DNA from: an uncultured Vampirovibrio sp.
GTDB lineage: Bacteria; Cyanobacteriota; Vampirovibrionia; Gastranaerophilales; Gastranaerophilaceae
Assembly (NCBI GenBank): GCA_910577395.1
Contig: CAJTLG010000002.1
Span: 1-64,000 of the forward strand
Direction of reading: 5' to 3'
Length of the DNA stretch: 64,000 nucleotides
Shown here: positions 18,317 to 28,157 of the stretch, in pieces
How positions within the stretch are numbered: position 1 is the first letter of the stretch
Layout of the letters: every line of letters starts with the position of its first letter
The notes under the pieces: model-generated
The model's database searches: none
What the model was told of the DNA's origin: nothing
The model's input: only the letters and a program-made list of their open reading frames with translations
Program-made: the position numbers and the translations under genes

Positions 18317-18493
18317 TTTACCATTGATTCCTTATTAAAATTACAATCCCCAAATAAGGTTTCTCAACCTTTGATAAAGTGCCTTTGCTCGCTTTTGGTT
18401 TATTTTCATAAATTAATTCCTTTTACTTATTTTCTAACGTGCGTGAACGGTATAAATTGCTATTTTTTAAATGAAATGTAAATAAAATTAACT

Positions 18494-18528
18494 AAAATAG
18501 CCTCCCTTTTTTCAAGGAAGGCTATTTT
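18494..18528 (-). terminator. Hairpin terminator in the 18.3-18.9 kb gap
   Basis: AAAATAGCCT pairs with AGGCTATTTT in a long A/T-flanked stem, followed on the minus strand by AGTTAATTTTATTT. It follows the 29-codon ORF at 18549-18638 and supports a short minus-strand transcript. Confidence 0.6.
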
Positions 18529-18548
18529 CAAAATCTTTTAAAACATAT

Positions 18549-18638
18549 TTATCTGTTTTTAATAAAGACGAAGGCATAGCATTCCTTGTTTCTATTAAAC
18601 AGCATACGTCGGATAAATCTTTCAATTAATTTTGCCAT
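18549..18638 (-). CDS. Possible 29-residue peptide gene
   Basis: In the otherwise empty 597-bp gap between 18317 and 18913 an ATG at 18638 has AGGA 8 nt upstream and opens a 29-codon frame beginning MAKLIERFIRRMLF, basic and amphipathic. A terminator follows 20 bp after the stop. RBS, ORF and terminator together make a small transcript plausible, but the ORF is short and could be chance. The rest of the gap (18639-18913) shows nothing I can interpret. Confidence 0.3.
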   Translation of the reverse strand: MAKLIERFIRRMLFNRNKECYAFVFIKNR

Positions 18639-18913
18639 TACAAATTCCTAAATTAACTTTAGCGCTTAACATTATAAAACCAACATTTAAATTTTGCAAG
18701 CCCAAAGTGCAGGGGGGTATATACAATACTAAAGGATAGATAAAAATCAAAAACCAGTTTCCCTTGAAATGGAGGGATATTTGTATAAGAAGGGTGTTAA
18801 AAAGATTACAAAACATTTAATTTTGGAATTCTAACGGTTGATAAAGGGCTTCGTCACTCCCTTCGTTACAAATATCCGGAATTAAAAGAGAAGTTACAAA
18901 AACTTTTAAGCCC

Positions 18914-19282
18914 CTAAATCGTATCTGTCAGCACAATTTTAAGCTTTCCCGCCTCAGGGTTCATAATCTCTAAAATAATCTTATTCAACCCTTCTTTCAG
19001 GCACTTTACGGTTTTTGAAAGTTTCATTGTGCCCTCTTGATTAAGCCTGAAATGAATTGGATTAACCTCATCCACTTTGGTCGCTAAAAGCTCAATCCCC
19101 TGCGTTACAAAGCTTATAGTTTCTTTTGGGAAAATGTAATCATTTATTTGAATACATTCTAACCCTGAAATTACTCCTGGGCCTAAAACATTCTTCAGGT
19201 CAAATTCCACAACATTTTCACTCTCTCTTAAAGAGCCTTTTTTGTACACACGTTTAATTAAAAAATCAGGAAGTACCGCCAT
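18914..19282 (-). CDS. Conserved-looking hypothetical protein next to beta-galactosidase
   Basis: 122 aa, predicted all-beta (alternating hydrophobic pattern through VVEFDLKNVLGPGVISGLECIQINDY). No signal peptide, membrane segment or catalytic motif. It follows the GH35 gene by 74 bp on the same strand and may be co-transcribed with it. I do not recognise the family. An accessory or carbohydrate-related role is only guilt by association. Confidence 0.6.
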   Translation of the reverse strand: MAVLPDFLIKRVYKKGSLRESENVVEFDLKNVLGPGVISGLECIQINDYIFPKETISFVTQGIELLATKVDEVNPIHFRLNQEGTMKLSKTVKCLKEGLNKIILEIMNPEAGKLKIVLTDTI

Positions 19283-19355
19283 AATTTTGTCTCCTTGAGT
19301 TGCTTATAAAGTATTAATATTATCGGCAAAAACCGGTGAAAACTTTAATTAAAAA

Positions 19356-21806
19356 CTAAATTAATTCCCACACTTTATAATTTTCAACTTTAATTAATAC
19401 ATTTTCAAGGTAATTTTTATAATCAAACACGGATTTTATTCTGTGGCTTTTTTCCCAAACTATGATTTTAAGCGTGTTTTCACCCTCACTTTCAGGTTTT
19501 AAAAAATGGGGCGGAAGATAAAATTTTTCCTGCGGAGAATTATTCCTTATAAACCTTCCGATTTTTACATCATTTAAAAATATTGTAGCACGGCGAAAAG
19601 GAGTTTTATTCATATCAAGGACAAAAGGTGCAAAAACATTACCCCCAAGATATTCATCAGGGATTTTAAATGATTTTTCAAGCATCGCAAGATACGGCGC
19701 CTGATTATCCTTAACAGGTCTTTTATTTAGCCCGTCCGGCATTATGCGGCCGCGTATTTTCCAATCAATCTTTTCATTGGTGTCAGTTTTAAAATAAATG
19801 AGCCCCCTGGGGGAATTTATATCGTTTGTAAATCCTTTATCAAACCCGAGATTTTGCACAAGCACCGTCACTTCATTTTGCCCGCTATGCAGCAATTCCG
19901 GCATGATTGCAATACTAAGATGCTCATCCACCTGCTTTAAATTATCATATTTATAACTGTTTCTGTTTAAAAGTTCCTGCCCGTTTATATATATTGCAAA
20001 AATATGCCGCGCAGAAATTGCAATCTCTGTTGCCTTATCTGAAATTTGCCCCTTATACCATACAAATTCAGAGTACACATCAGAATTAAAAGAATCGGCA
20101 AGAGAAAAATCATCGTTGTGTTTAACACTTTTCCACCCTGAATAATCGTACCCCGGCTCAATTTCAGGGGCAGCAAAAGAAACATCAAAATTTGTGAGTT
20201 TTATTTTCTTTTTATCAAGTTTCGGCACACAAAGCCTCTCGCTGTAGCCATTTTGAGGGGTGTATATTTTAACTGTGCGCTCGTCATTAAATGCAATTCT
20301 GCCGTCGGGGTACACAAAGCTTGCCCCAAAAATCAATTTATCGTTAAGTTTCCAGGTTTCGTTAGAAATTTTTCTTGAAATAAATATAAATTTTGTTTTA
20401 CCGAAGGCTCCTTCAAAATTCATTTCAAAGAAATTTTCTACATTACCGGAAATTGTTATCCTGCGGCCGGTTTCATCTTCTACGACAACATTATTTTTAT
20501 CATCCTTTATAAAAAATATTGTTTCACTTTTTTCACACGCTACACGTGCAAACACCTCTAAGCCGGATGACACAATAGTTACAGCATTAAGCCTTAAACA
20601 AGAAGGCAATACTTTCATATCATATGCCCCGACACAAGCCCCGTCTATATATGTTTCACAGGGATTTAAATTCCTCAAAAACCGCCACACACAGCCATTT
20701 ATCTTATCTTTTCTTAATTTTACAAAACAATCCGCAGGCACTTCAATTTCGGATGAAATTGGCTCTGTTACGGTTAAATCAAAACTTTCAAGAAAATAAT
20801 TAATGGCTTTCGCCTTTTTAAAATTGTCCCTGATTTCGCCAAATTCACTGATTGGGGCTGCAAAATCATAGCTTGTATATACTTCATCCGCCGCCATATC
20901 AAGGATATTGGTACCGCCAACTGCCATATAATGGTTGAAAACCGTTACCCCGTTTGCTATTGCGGTCTTTGTCATAATGTTGATATGTACAAAACCAAGG
21001 TCACGCCTGATATTTTCATATCCTTCCCCAAGCCACTTGTCGTACCACCCGGCCTGCATTTCAGCCACAAAAAGTGGCGATTTTTCATTAAACCCGCGCA
21101 CAATATCTTCAAGATTATCAAGGGTATCAAAGGCGTAAAGACTTTCCTTCCAAGAGTTTGCAGGATTTATATAAGGATATATGTCACACGCATAAGCATC
21201 AACAACATCACTGTAAAGCCCTGCTATATAGGCATCATTATGAAAAATAGGCGCCTTAATCCCGCTATCACGCACAATTTGGGCTAATTCTTCAATATAT
21301 TCCGTTTCACCGCCGTTTGTAGAATACTCATTTTCCACCTGAATTAAAATAACATTATCAAATCCTTTTATAATGGGTAAAAGCGCCCCATACCAACCCT
21401 TTAAAGCGCCCATATAGGATTTTGAATATATATAATCCCCTTCTTTGCGGTTCCTGATAATTGCCGTTTTATCCTTTAAAAGCCAATAGGGGATACCTCC
21501 TGCTGATATTTCACCATTAATATAAGGGCCGGGGCGGGCAATTACAAAAAGCCCTAAATCCCTTGCTATACTTAATAATTCCCGTATATTTTTATAATCC
21601 GAAAAATCGTACGTATCAGGTTTTATAGAATGAAAACTCCAACAAAAATACAAATCTACGGCATTATACCCGCCTGCTTTTAGTTTTGAAAGCCTATCCA
21701 GCCATTCCTTCTTCCCAAATGTACGAAAATAGTGCATTGCGCCGCTTCGAATAAATACTCTTCTGCCGTCAATAATCAATGAATTTTTATCAAAAACACA
21801 ATCCAT
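19356..21806 (-). CDS. Glycoside hydrolase family 35 beta-galactosidase
   Basis: Retaining glycosidase that removes beta-linked galactose. The N-terminal TIM barrel begins with GRRVFIRSGAMHYFR, continues with GYNAVDLYFCWSFHSIKPDTYDF cut into conserved blocks, ARPGPYINGEISAGG, and carries the acid/base Glu in IQVENEYS (about residue 157) and the nucleophile Glu in FVAEMQAGW (about residue 250). The 550-residue remainder is beta-sandwich modules. At 816 aa it is larger than simple family members. No signal peptide is visible, so it probably acts on imported sugars. The substrate is not defined by sequence. Confidence 0.9.
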   Translation of the reverse strand: MDCVFDKNSLIIDGRRVFIRSGAMHYFRTFGKKEWLDRLSKLKAGGYNAVDLYFCWSFHSIKPDTYDFSDYKNIRELLSIARDLGLFVIARPGPYINGEISAGGIPYWLLKDKTAIIRNRKEGDYIYSKSYMGALKGWYGALLPIIKGFDNVILIQVENEYSTNGGETEYIEELAQIVRDSGIKAPIFHNDAYIAGLYSDVVDAYACDIYPYINPANSWKESLYAFDTLDNLEDIVRGFNEKSPLFVAEMQAGWYDKWLGEGYENIRRDLGFVHINIMTKTAIANGVTVFNHYMAVGGTNILDMAADEVYTSYDFAAPISEFGEIRDNFKKAKAINYFLESFDLTVTEPISSEIEVPADCFVKLRKDKINGCVWRFLRNLNPCETYIDGACVGAYDMKVLPSCLRLNAVTIVSSGLEVFARVACEKSETIFFIKDDKNNVVVEDETGRRITISGNVENFFEMNFEGAFGKTKFIFISRKISNETWKLNDKLIFGASFVYPDGRIAFNDERTVKIYTPQNGYSERLCVPKLDKKKIKLTNFDVSFAAPEIEPGYDYSGWKSVKHNDDFSLADSFNSDVYSEFVWYKGQISDKATEIAISARHIFAIYINGQELLNRNSYKYDNLKQVDEHLSIAIMPELLHSGQNEVTVLVQNLGFDKGFTNDINSPRGLIYFKTDTNEKIDWKIRGRIMPDGLNKRPVKDNQAPYLAMLEKSFKIPDEYLGGNVFAPFVLDMNKTPFRRATIFLNDVKIGRFIRNNSPQEKFYLPPHFLKPESEGENTLKIIVWEKSHRIKSVFDYKNYLENVLIKVENYKVWELI

Positions 21807-22046
21807 ATTTACATTTTAAAGTATTTTTGAACCCTTCGCAAGGGTGCCACGCTACTCAACATTTTGTATACTATGCAGTTATGTGTAGAAACGTAAAAAT
21901 TTATTAAGTAATTTGCATAGTAATATTATTTATGTAATAATATGAACTGTTAATAGTCTAACCATTCCTTTCTTGACTTATGCGGTTTGTTTACAAATCG
22001 CATTTTATTTTGCCCATTTTTCCTTATACAGCAAGGCTTTTCACGG

Positions 22047-22075
22047 TTTTAATTTTTGATAAAATATGGTATAAT
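22047..22075 (+). promoter_or_regulatory. Possible promoter giving a near-leaderless ruvC mRNA
   Basis: A perfect TATAAT at 22070-22075 lies only 7 nt before the ruvC ATG (22083), which would place transcription start at or next to the start codon. The matching -35 (TTTTAA, 17-bp spacer) is poor. No Shine-Dalgarno site precedes the ATG. Confidence 0.4.
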
Positions 22076-22082
22076 AACCTTC

Positions 22083-22556
22083 ATGAAAATATTAGGAATA
22101 GACCCGGGCATAGGAATAACGGGCTACAGCGTTATTGAAGCAAGCCAAAACGGTTATATATTGCTGCATTCAGGCAGTATACAAACAGATAAATCCATGC
22201 CGACTCCAAAAAGACTTGTTGAAATTTTTGATGACATAACAGAAATCTGTAAAGCCTATAACCCTGATGCAGCCTCAATTGAACAGATTTTTTTCTTTAA
22301 AAATCAAAAAACTATTATCCCTGTATTGGAGGCACGCGGCGTAATCCTTGCAGCACTTGAAAAATCAGGAATTAAAACCGCAGAATACACACCACTTGTG
22401 ATAAAACAGGTTTTGACAGGCCACGGCAGAGCCACAAAGGACGAAGTGCGGGCTATGGTTGAAAAATTTGTCACACTAAATAAAAATACAAAACTCGATG
22501 ATACCGTAGATTCAATAGCCATAGGCATTTGCCACGCAAGAAACCTGAATTTATAA
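22083..22556 (+). CDS. ruvC: Holliday junction resolvase RuvC
   Basis: Endonuclease that cuts Holliday junctions with RuvAB in recombinational repair. I choose the ATG at 22083 because it gives MKILGIDPGIGITGYSV, the canonical RuvC start with the first catalytic Asp. EQIFFFKNQKT carries the catalytic Glu and KLDDTVDSIAIGICHA the C-terminal acidic residues. 157 aa is the normal length. A longer frame from 22056 would add nine residues not seen in the family. Probably co-transcribed with the membrane protein that follows. Confidence 0.95.
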   Translation: MKILGIDPGIGITGYSVIEASQNGYILLHSGSIQTDKSMPTPKRLVEIFDDITEICKAYNPDAASIEQIFFFKNQKTIIPVLEARGVILAALEKSGIKTAEYTPLVIKQVLTGHGRATKDEVRAMVEKFVTLNKNTKLDDTVDSIAIGICHARNLNL

Positions 22557-22603
22557 AAAATTTGCGAAAGAAAAAATAAAAACAAAAAGAGGTAAAAAAT
22601 AAT

Positions 22604-23038
22604 ATGAAAAATGAAACGAATACGTTACAAAAAGCCTGCGTGTATAGTGCTATAATGGGCGCAGGGCTTGCTATTCCGGCGCTCATTCCAAACATCATGC
22701 CAATAATCAGCCTTTTTGTATTGCCCTTCCTTAGTGCGGTCATTGTATTTGGTTTTATGAATTTTAAAAAAGAACTTGATATCGACGAGATGAAAGACTA
22801 TGCACTTTATGGAGGCATAATAGGCACTGTGAGCTGTTTTTCATACCTTATAATTTTTTCTCCGCTTGTTGTTTTAATCAATTTTTTCTTTAAAAACTAT
22901 TACGCCTATGCAATAAATTACCTGAATTTTTTCCTTGCAGGCGTATTAGTTGCCGCCGTTGCGTTAATTTTCTTTATCACAAACACCGCAGGCGGCCTGC
23001 TTATAGGATTTTTACTGAAACAATTCCGTCAAAATTAA
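22604..23038 (+). CDS. Four-helix membrane protein of unknown function
   Basis: 144 aa, mostly hydrophobic, with four likely membrane helices at about 15-50 (a long hydrophobic pair), 65-95 and 105-135. The short loop KKELDIDEMKDYALYGG is the only charged region. AGAGG precedes the ATG by about 11 nt. It lies 47 bp after ruvC on the same strand. No family recognised. Confidence 0.6.
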   Translation: MKNETNTLQKACVYSAIMGAGLAIPALIPNIMPIISLFVLPFLSAVIVFGFMNFKKELDIDEMKDYALYGGIIGTVSCFSYLIIFSPLVVLINFFFKNYYAYAINYLNFFLAGVLVAAVALIFFITNTAGGLLIGFLLKQFRQN

Positions 23039-23195
23039 GGTTAATATTTGTAACAAGCACATTTTTTATGCTCATTTTTCGCTTATTTTTCGGGTAAAAT
23101 TTGTTAAAAAGTGCAATTTTTGTATTTGCACAAAAACGGGTAAAACACTGTTATATATTGCGATTTCAAATTTAAAGAGGAGCAAAATAAAGATT

Positions 23196-24317
23196 ATGAG
23201 CGAATTTCACTCTAAAATAAAAACTATAGAATGGGTAAAAACCGCATCAGGCGGACATTCCCTTATGGTTGACCAGACAAAAATTCCATACGCGTTTGAA
23301 AAAGTTGAAATAAAAACACTAAAATCCATGTACAACGCAATAAAAACAATGATAGTGCGCGGTGCACCGGCTATAGGTATAGCAGGAGCCCACGGCTGCG
23401 CGCTTTTCGCGCTTGAACTCCTCTCAAAATATGCGCCCGTAGAGGATTTATGGAAAAATGACCGCACAATTGAAGATAAAAATTTAGACAAAAATCAAAG
23501 AAGTTTGTTTTTTAACGAACTTGAAGAAGGCCTAAACTACCTTAATTCCTCACGTCCGACTGCCGTAAACTTGTCATGGGCAATAGGAGAGCAGAAAAAG
23601 GTTATTGAAAATTCTAAAAAGCTGCCTCTTGCAACGGTTTGCACTAACTTAATAAATAACGCAATAAAGCTTGAAAATGAAGATATAGAAATAAATAAAA
23701 AAATCGGAAACTACGGCGCAGAGGTAGTTCCAAAGGGTGCAGGCATCCTAACCCATTGTAACGCAGGGGCTCTGGCTACTGTAGGGTACGGAACAGCCCT
23801 TGGTGTAGTTAGAAGTGCTTTTGCAAAAGACCCCTCAATCCAGGTATATGCTGATGAAACCCGCCCGAGAGGCCAAGGAGCAAAAATTACAACTTTTGAA
23901 CTGGTACAGGACGGAATTCCGGTAACCCTGCTTACAGACGGCATGTGCAGCTATTTTATGCGAAATAAAATGATAGACATTGTGGTTGTGGGGGCGGACA
24001 GAATTGCCGCAAACGGCGATACGGCAAATAAAATAGGCACATCAACTGTCGCAATTGCCGCCAAATACTACAATATACCGTTTTATGTTGCCGCACCAAA
24101 ATCCACAATAGATTTATCAATAAAGACCGGAAATGACATTATAATTGAACTTCGGGATGAAGAAGAAGTAACAATGGTGAACGGAAAAAGAATTTGCGCC
24201 GAGGGCGTAAAAATAATAAATCCAAGCTTTGATGTTACCGATAATGCCCTGATAACAGGCATTATAACGGAATATGGCATTTTTAAACCGGAAGAGCTAA
24301 AATATAAAATAAAATAA
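23196..24317 (+). CDS. mtnA: S-methyl-5-thioribose-1-phosphate isomerase
   Basis: Converts methylthioribose 1-phosphate to the ribulose form in the methionine salvage pathway. Distinctive blocks: VRGAPAIGIAGAHG, LTHCNAGALATVGYGTALG (catalytic Cys), YADETRPRGQGAKIT, VVVGADRIAANGDTANKIGT (catalytic Asp) and AAPKSTIDL. The length of 373 aa is slightly long for the family. Related eIF2B-like regulatory subunits lack this full set. No other mtn gene is near. It is followed by serC with a 17-nt gap, so the two share an operon. Confidence 0.95.
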   Translation: MSEFHSKIKTIEWVKTASGGHSLMVDQTKIPYAFEKVEIKTLKSMYNAIKTMIVRGAPAIGIAGAHGCALFALELLSKYAPVEDLWKNDRTIEDKNLDKNQRSLFFNELEEGLNYLNSSRPTAVNLSWAIGEQKKVIENSKKLPLATVCTNLINNAIKLENEDIEINKKIGNYGAEVVPKGAGILTHCNAGALATVGYGTALGVVRSAFAKDPSIQVYADETRPRGQGAKITTFELVQDGIPVTLLTDGMCSYFMRNKMIDIVVVGADRIAANGDTANKIGTSTVAIAAKYYNIPFYVAAPKSTIDLSIKTGNDIIIELRDEEEVTMVNGKRICAEGVKIINPSFDVTDNALITGIITEYGIFKPEELKYKIK

Positions 24318-24334
24318 CAAAAAGGAGTATAAAA

Positions 24335-25438
24335 ATGGTAAGAGAATATGGCAGAGTTTACAATTTTTCAGCAGGGCCGGCAGTTTTACCGGAAGAGGTG
24401 CTAAAGCAGGCAGCAGACGAGATGATGAACTATCAAAACTCCGGAATGTCTGTTATGGAGATGTCCCACAGGTCTAAAACCTATGATAATATAATAAAAA
24501 CAGCCGAAAAAGACCTTAGGGATTTGTTAAATATTCCCGATAATTACAAAGTTTTATTTATGCAAGGCGGCGCCCACCTTCAATTTTCAATGGTACCGAT
24601 TAACCTCCTAAAATCAGACGGCACAGGCGTTGCAGACTATATTGTAACAGGCCAGTGGGCAAAAAAAGCATATCAGGAAGCCCAAAAATACGGGAAAATA
24701 AACAAAATTGCAACATCTGAAGATAAAACATTTTCTTATATCCCTGATTGTTCCGATTTGCCAATCTCTGAAAATGCAGACTATGTCTACATTTGCGAAA
24801 ATAATACAATATACGGCACAAAGTTTCAAACCCTGCCAAACACCAAGGGCAAAGTTCTTGTGTCAGATATGTCAAGCTGTTTCTTATCTGAACCTGTAGA
24901 TATCACTAAATACGGGCTTATTCACGCAGGCGTACAGAAAAACGTAGGCCCTGCCGGCGTTCAGGTAATTATAATCCGTGAAGACCTTATAAGGGAAGAC
25001 CTCCCCGCCTGGTGCCCCACAATGTTGAAATACAAAACCCATGCTGATAACGACAGCCTCTATAATACCCCCCCGGCTTACGGTATCTACATTTGCGGGC
25101 TTGTATTCAAATGGCTTAAAAAACTTGGCGGCCTTGAAAAAATGAAAGAAATCAACGAAAAGAAAGCGGCAATTTTATACAATTTTCTTGATAATTCAAA
25201 ACTCTTCAAAGGCACCGTGGAAAAGGGTTCAAGGTCTTTAATGAATGTTCCTTTTATAACAGGCGATGAAGAAATGGACAAAAAATTCATAGCACAAGCC
25301 GCTGCAGCAGGGCTTGTTCAGCTAAAAGGCCACAGAAGTGTTGGCGGTATGAGAGCCTCAATCTACAATGCCATGCCGATTGAAGGCGTTCAGGCGCTTG
25401 TTGAATTTATGAAAAAATTTGAACAGGAAAATGCCTGA
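24335..25438 (+). CDS. serC: Phosphoserine aminotransferase
   Basis: PLP enzyme that makes phosphoserine from 3-phosphohydroxypyruvate (serine synthesis), and can also act in pyridoxal synthesis. NFSAGPAVLPEEVL, GMSVMEMSHRS, MQGGAHLQFSMVP and the PLP-lysine segment IHAGVQKNVGPAGV are diagnostic, and GGMRASIYNAMP closes the active site. 367 aa is the standard length. AAAGGAG lies 9 nt before the ATG. Second gene of an operon with mtnA. Confidence 0.97.
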   Translation: MVREYGRVYNFSAGPAVLPEEVLKQAADEMMNYQNSGMSVMEMSHRSKTYDNIIKTAEKDLRDLLNIPDNYKVLFMQGGAHLQFSMVPINLLKSDGTGVADYIVTGQWAKKAYQEAQKYGKINKIATSEDKTFSYIPDCSDLPISENADYVYICENNTIYGTKFQTLPNTKGKVLVSDMSSCFLSEPVDITKYGLIHAGVQKNVGPAGVQVIIIREDLIREDLPAWCPTMLKYKTHADNDSLYNTPPAYGIYICGLVFKWLKKLGGLEKMKEINEKKAAILYNFLDNSKLFKGTVEKGSRSLMNVPFITGDEEMDKKFIAQAAAAGLVQLKGHRSVGGMRASIYNAMPIEGVQALVEFMKKFEQENA

Positions 25439-25541
25439 CAGCCTTAAAATGCGGCATCTTTATCAAATCTTAATTTGCAAATAAAAATATTGCATAATAA
25501 AATTAAGAGATTAAGAAGAGGATTTAGAGGAAAACCGGAAT

Positions 25542-27386
25542 ATGTGCGGAATTGTAGGATATATAGGTAAAAAAAGAGCAGTCGATATAATTTTAAAAGG
25601 CTTATCGCATCTTGAATACAGAGGATACGATTCAGCAGGAATTGCTCTTGTATCCAAAAATGACGCACATATTTACAAGGCTTCCGGTAAATTAAACAAC
25701 CTAAAAGAAATAATTTCCCGCGAAAAAGAAGAAAATATCAGCACTACAGCCGGTATCGGCCATACCAGGTGGGCAACCCACGGCCTCCCTACAGAGGTTA
25801 ACGCACACCCGCACACCTGTAATTGCGGCAGCTTAATAATTGTGCACAACGGCATAATTGAAAATTACAAAGATTTAAAACCGGAACTTGAACAAAAGGG
25901 CTGTAGGTTTAAATCTCAAACAGATACAGAAGTTGCGGCACATTTAATAGCCCATGAATTTGATAACAAAAAAGACCTGCTAAAAGCCGTGCAAAGTGCC
26001 GTTAAAAAACTGAAAGGCGCCTATGCCTTTTGTGTTATGCATAAATCCATGCCGGATAAAATTATTGCCGCAAGGAAAAACGCCCCCCTTATTATAGGTA
26101 CGGGTGAAGGAGAAAATTTTATAGCATCTGATATTCCCGCCATCATTGAATACACAAAAAAAGCAATCTATGTAAGCGACAATCAGGTGGCGGAAGTTAA
26201 GGCAGATTCTGTAAAAATCTACAATGAAACAGGTGATTTAATTTCAAACAAAGTGGAAAACCTGCCTTTTGAACCTGTTGCGCTTTCAAAAATGGGCTAT
26301 AAACATTTTATGTTAAAAGAAATCCACGAACAGCCCGATGTTGTAAGAAATGTGCTTGTTGATAAAATCCAAAATGAAGATAAGGCGGTGCTTTTGGATG
26401 ATGTTAAATTAAGCGGCGAAAAGCTTTCAAAAATAAACAGAATTCAGATTATCGCCTGCGGAACATCACTGCACGCAGGGCTTGTGGGTAAATATGTAAT
26501 TGAAGAATTAACTAAAATCCCTGTTGATGTGGAGGCCTCAAGCGAATATATCTACAGAAACACCATTGCTGATGAAAACACGCTTGTAATAGGTATTTCA
26601 CAATCAGGCGAAACAGCGGATACAATTACTGCAATAAAGCAGGCAAAGGAAAATAAATCTCACATTTTGATAATCACAAACCGTAAAGATAGCGCCATGG
26701 CAAGACTTGCAGACAGTCTGCTGCTTATAAATGCGGGAATAGAGGTATCTGTTGCCGCTACAAAATCATATATGGCACAATTAATAAGCATATACGCCCT
26801 TGCGATATATCTTGCCGAAACCACGGGCAAAACCGGCAACAGTAAATTAAAAGAGCTTAAAAAAGAACTTTTGACCCTGCCAAGCAAGCTTGAAATTGTT
26901 TTAAATGATACAAAAAATATCAAAGAAATTGCAAAAAAATATTCTTCATCAAAAGATTTTATCTTTATAGCACGCGGAATAAACTACCCGTCCGCCCTTG
27001 AAGGAGCCCTGAAACTAAAAGAAATAAGCTATATTAATGCAACGGGATATCCCGCAGGGGAACTGAAGCATGGGCCTATTGCAATGTTGGATGAAACCAT
27101 GCCGGTGCTTGCAATTTTAAATAAGGGTATAGTTTTCGATAAGGTTTTATCAAACTGCGAAGAGGCAAAAGCAAGGCAGGCAAGGCTTATCGGGGTAACA
27201 AACTTTATTGATGAAAAACACATAAATCTTTTTGACGACCTTGTTATAATTCCTGAAATTTCAGATATGGTGTCGCCTGCCTTAAATATCGTGGTGCTGC
27301 AGCTTTTAGCTTATCATATATCTGAATATTTAGGAAAAGATGTCGACCAACCAAGAAACCTTGCAAAATCAGTAACGGTAGAATAA
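25542..27386 (+). CDS. glmS: Glutamine-fructose-6-phosphate aminotransferase (isomerizing)
   Basis: Makes glucosamine 6-phosphate, the first step to UDP-GlcNAc for peptidoglycan and LPS. The N-terminus MCGIVGYIG exposes the catalytic Cys after Met removal. RGYDSAGIA, HTRWATHG and HNGIIENY complete the glutaminase half, and two SIS domains follow (CGTSLHAG, SQSGETADT; GRGINYPSALEGALK, YPAGELKHGP), ending in DQPRNLAKSVTVE. 614 aa is normal. AGAGGA precedes the ATG. No glmS ribozyme-like element was recognised upstream. Confidence 0.97.
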   Translation: MCGIVGYIGKKRAVDIILKGLSHLEYRGYDSAGIALVSKNDAHIYKASGKLNNLKEIISREKEENISTTAGIGHTRWATHGLPTEVNAHPHTCNCGSLIIVHNGIIENYKDLKPELEQKGCRFKSQTDTEVAAHLIAHEFDNKKDLLKAVQSAVKKLKGAYAFCVMHKSMPDKIIAARKNAPLIIGTGEGENFIASDIPAIIEYTKKAIYVSDNQVAEVKADSVKIYNETGDLISNKVENLPFEPVALSKMGYKHFMLKEIHEQPDVVRNVLVDKIQNEDKAVLLDDVKLSGEKLSKINRIQIIACGTSLHAGLVGKYVIEELTKIPVDVEASSEYIYRNTIADENTLVIGISQSGETADTITAIKQAKENKSHILIITNRKDSAMARLADSLLLINAGIEVSVAATKSYMAQLISIYALAIYLAETTGKTGNSKLKELKKELLTLPSKLEIVLNDTKNIKEIAKKYSSSKDFIFIARGINYPSALEGALKLKEISYINATGYPAGELKHGPIAMLDETMPVLAILNKGIVFDKVLSNCEEAKARQARLIGVTNFIDEKHINLFDDLVIIPEISDMVSPALNIVVLQLLAYHISEYLGKDVDQPRNLAKSVTVE

Positions 27387-27391
27387 ACCAA

Positions 27392-28138
27392 ATGAATAAA
27401 GAGTTTGATTTGGCCCTTTCTCTTGGGAATAATTGCAAACCGACATTTTATCTTAAGAAATTTAAGCTCTTTTCTTTTGCAGGGCCTCTTGATTGGATGA
27501 TAACAGACAGCCTGAATTCAATAGCCGCATTGTTTAAAGAAAATTTTGCCACGTATTTTGTAAATACTAAAGAAATAAACCCTGAACATATAAAGGGGTC
27601 TAAAAAAACTCACAGATATATTAGGGATATAAAAAATAAAGTGGTTTCAATGCACCATTTTCCGCTTGATATTCCGATTGAAAAATTCAAACCCCGTTTT
27701 TTAAAGCTTTTAAAAAGAAGATTTGAAAAAATGCACCGCTTTATTAAAATGTCCGAAAGCATCTTATTTTTATCCTGCAGAGATGAAACGATTGAAGATT
27801 TTAAAATATTTTTAAAAGAATTTGCAAATATTTACCCGGGTAAAAAAATTACCCTTATAAACATACGGCACAAGGCGGATACCAGGGGGATAATTGAAAA
27901 ATTTAGTCTTAAAAACATTGAAATTATTGACTATACTGCTGATGACACACACCCCGGAGACAAAACATCCGAAAATGAATATTGGACAGGAAATATTGTC
28001 AATTGGGAAACTATACTGTCAAACATCCGCCTGTCAAATAAATTTATTATTCTTCGGTTGGTTATGAAAATGAAACATGTTATCTGCAAATTTTTAAACT
28101 CATATGGTTTGTTAAGATGCAAATTTTATAAGAAATAA
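27392..28138 (+). CDS. DUF1796-like putative cysteine peptidase
   Basis: 248 aa with an N-terminal LALSLGNNCKPTFYLKKF and FAGPLDWMITDSL, the pattern of the DUF1796 family, described as papain-like putative cysteine peptidases and often found near polysaccharide or glycosyltransferase genes. HHFPLDIP and the late DDTHPGDKTSENEYWTGNIVNW also fit. No signal peptide. It starts 5 nt after the glmS stop with no Shine-Dalgarno site, so translation is probably coupled to glmS. The biochemical role of the family is not settled. Confidence 0.7.
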   Translation: MNKEFDLALSLGNNCKPTFYLKKFKLFSFAGPLDWMITDSLNSIAALFKENFATYFVNTKEINPEHIKGSKKTHRYIRDIKNKVVSMHHFPLDIPIEKFKPRFLKLLKRRFEKMHRFIKMSESILFLSCRDETIEDFKIFLKEFANIYPGKKITLINIRHKADTRGIIEKFSLKNIEIIDYTADDTHPGDKTSENEYWTGNIVNWETILSNIRLSNKFIILRLVMKMKHVICKFLNSYGLLRCKFYKK

Positions 28139-28157
28139 CCATATCTGGTATTAAACA

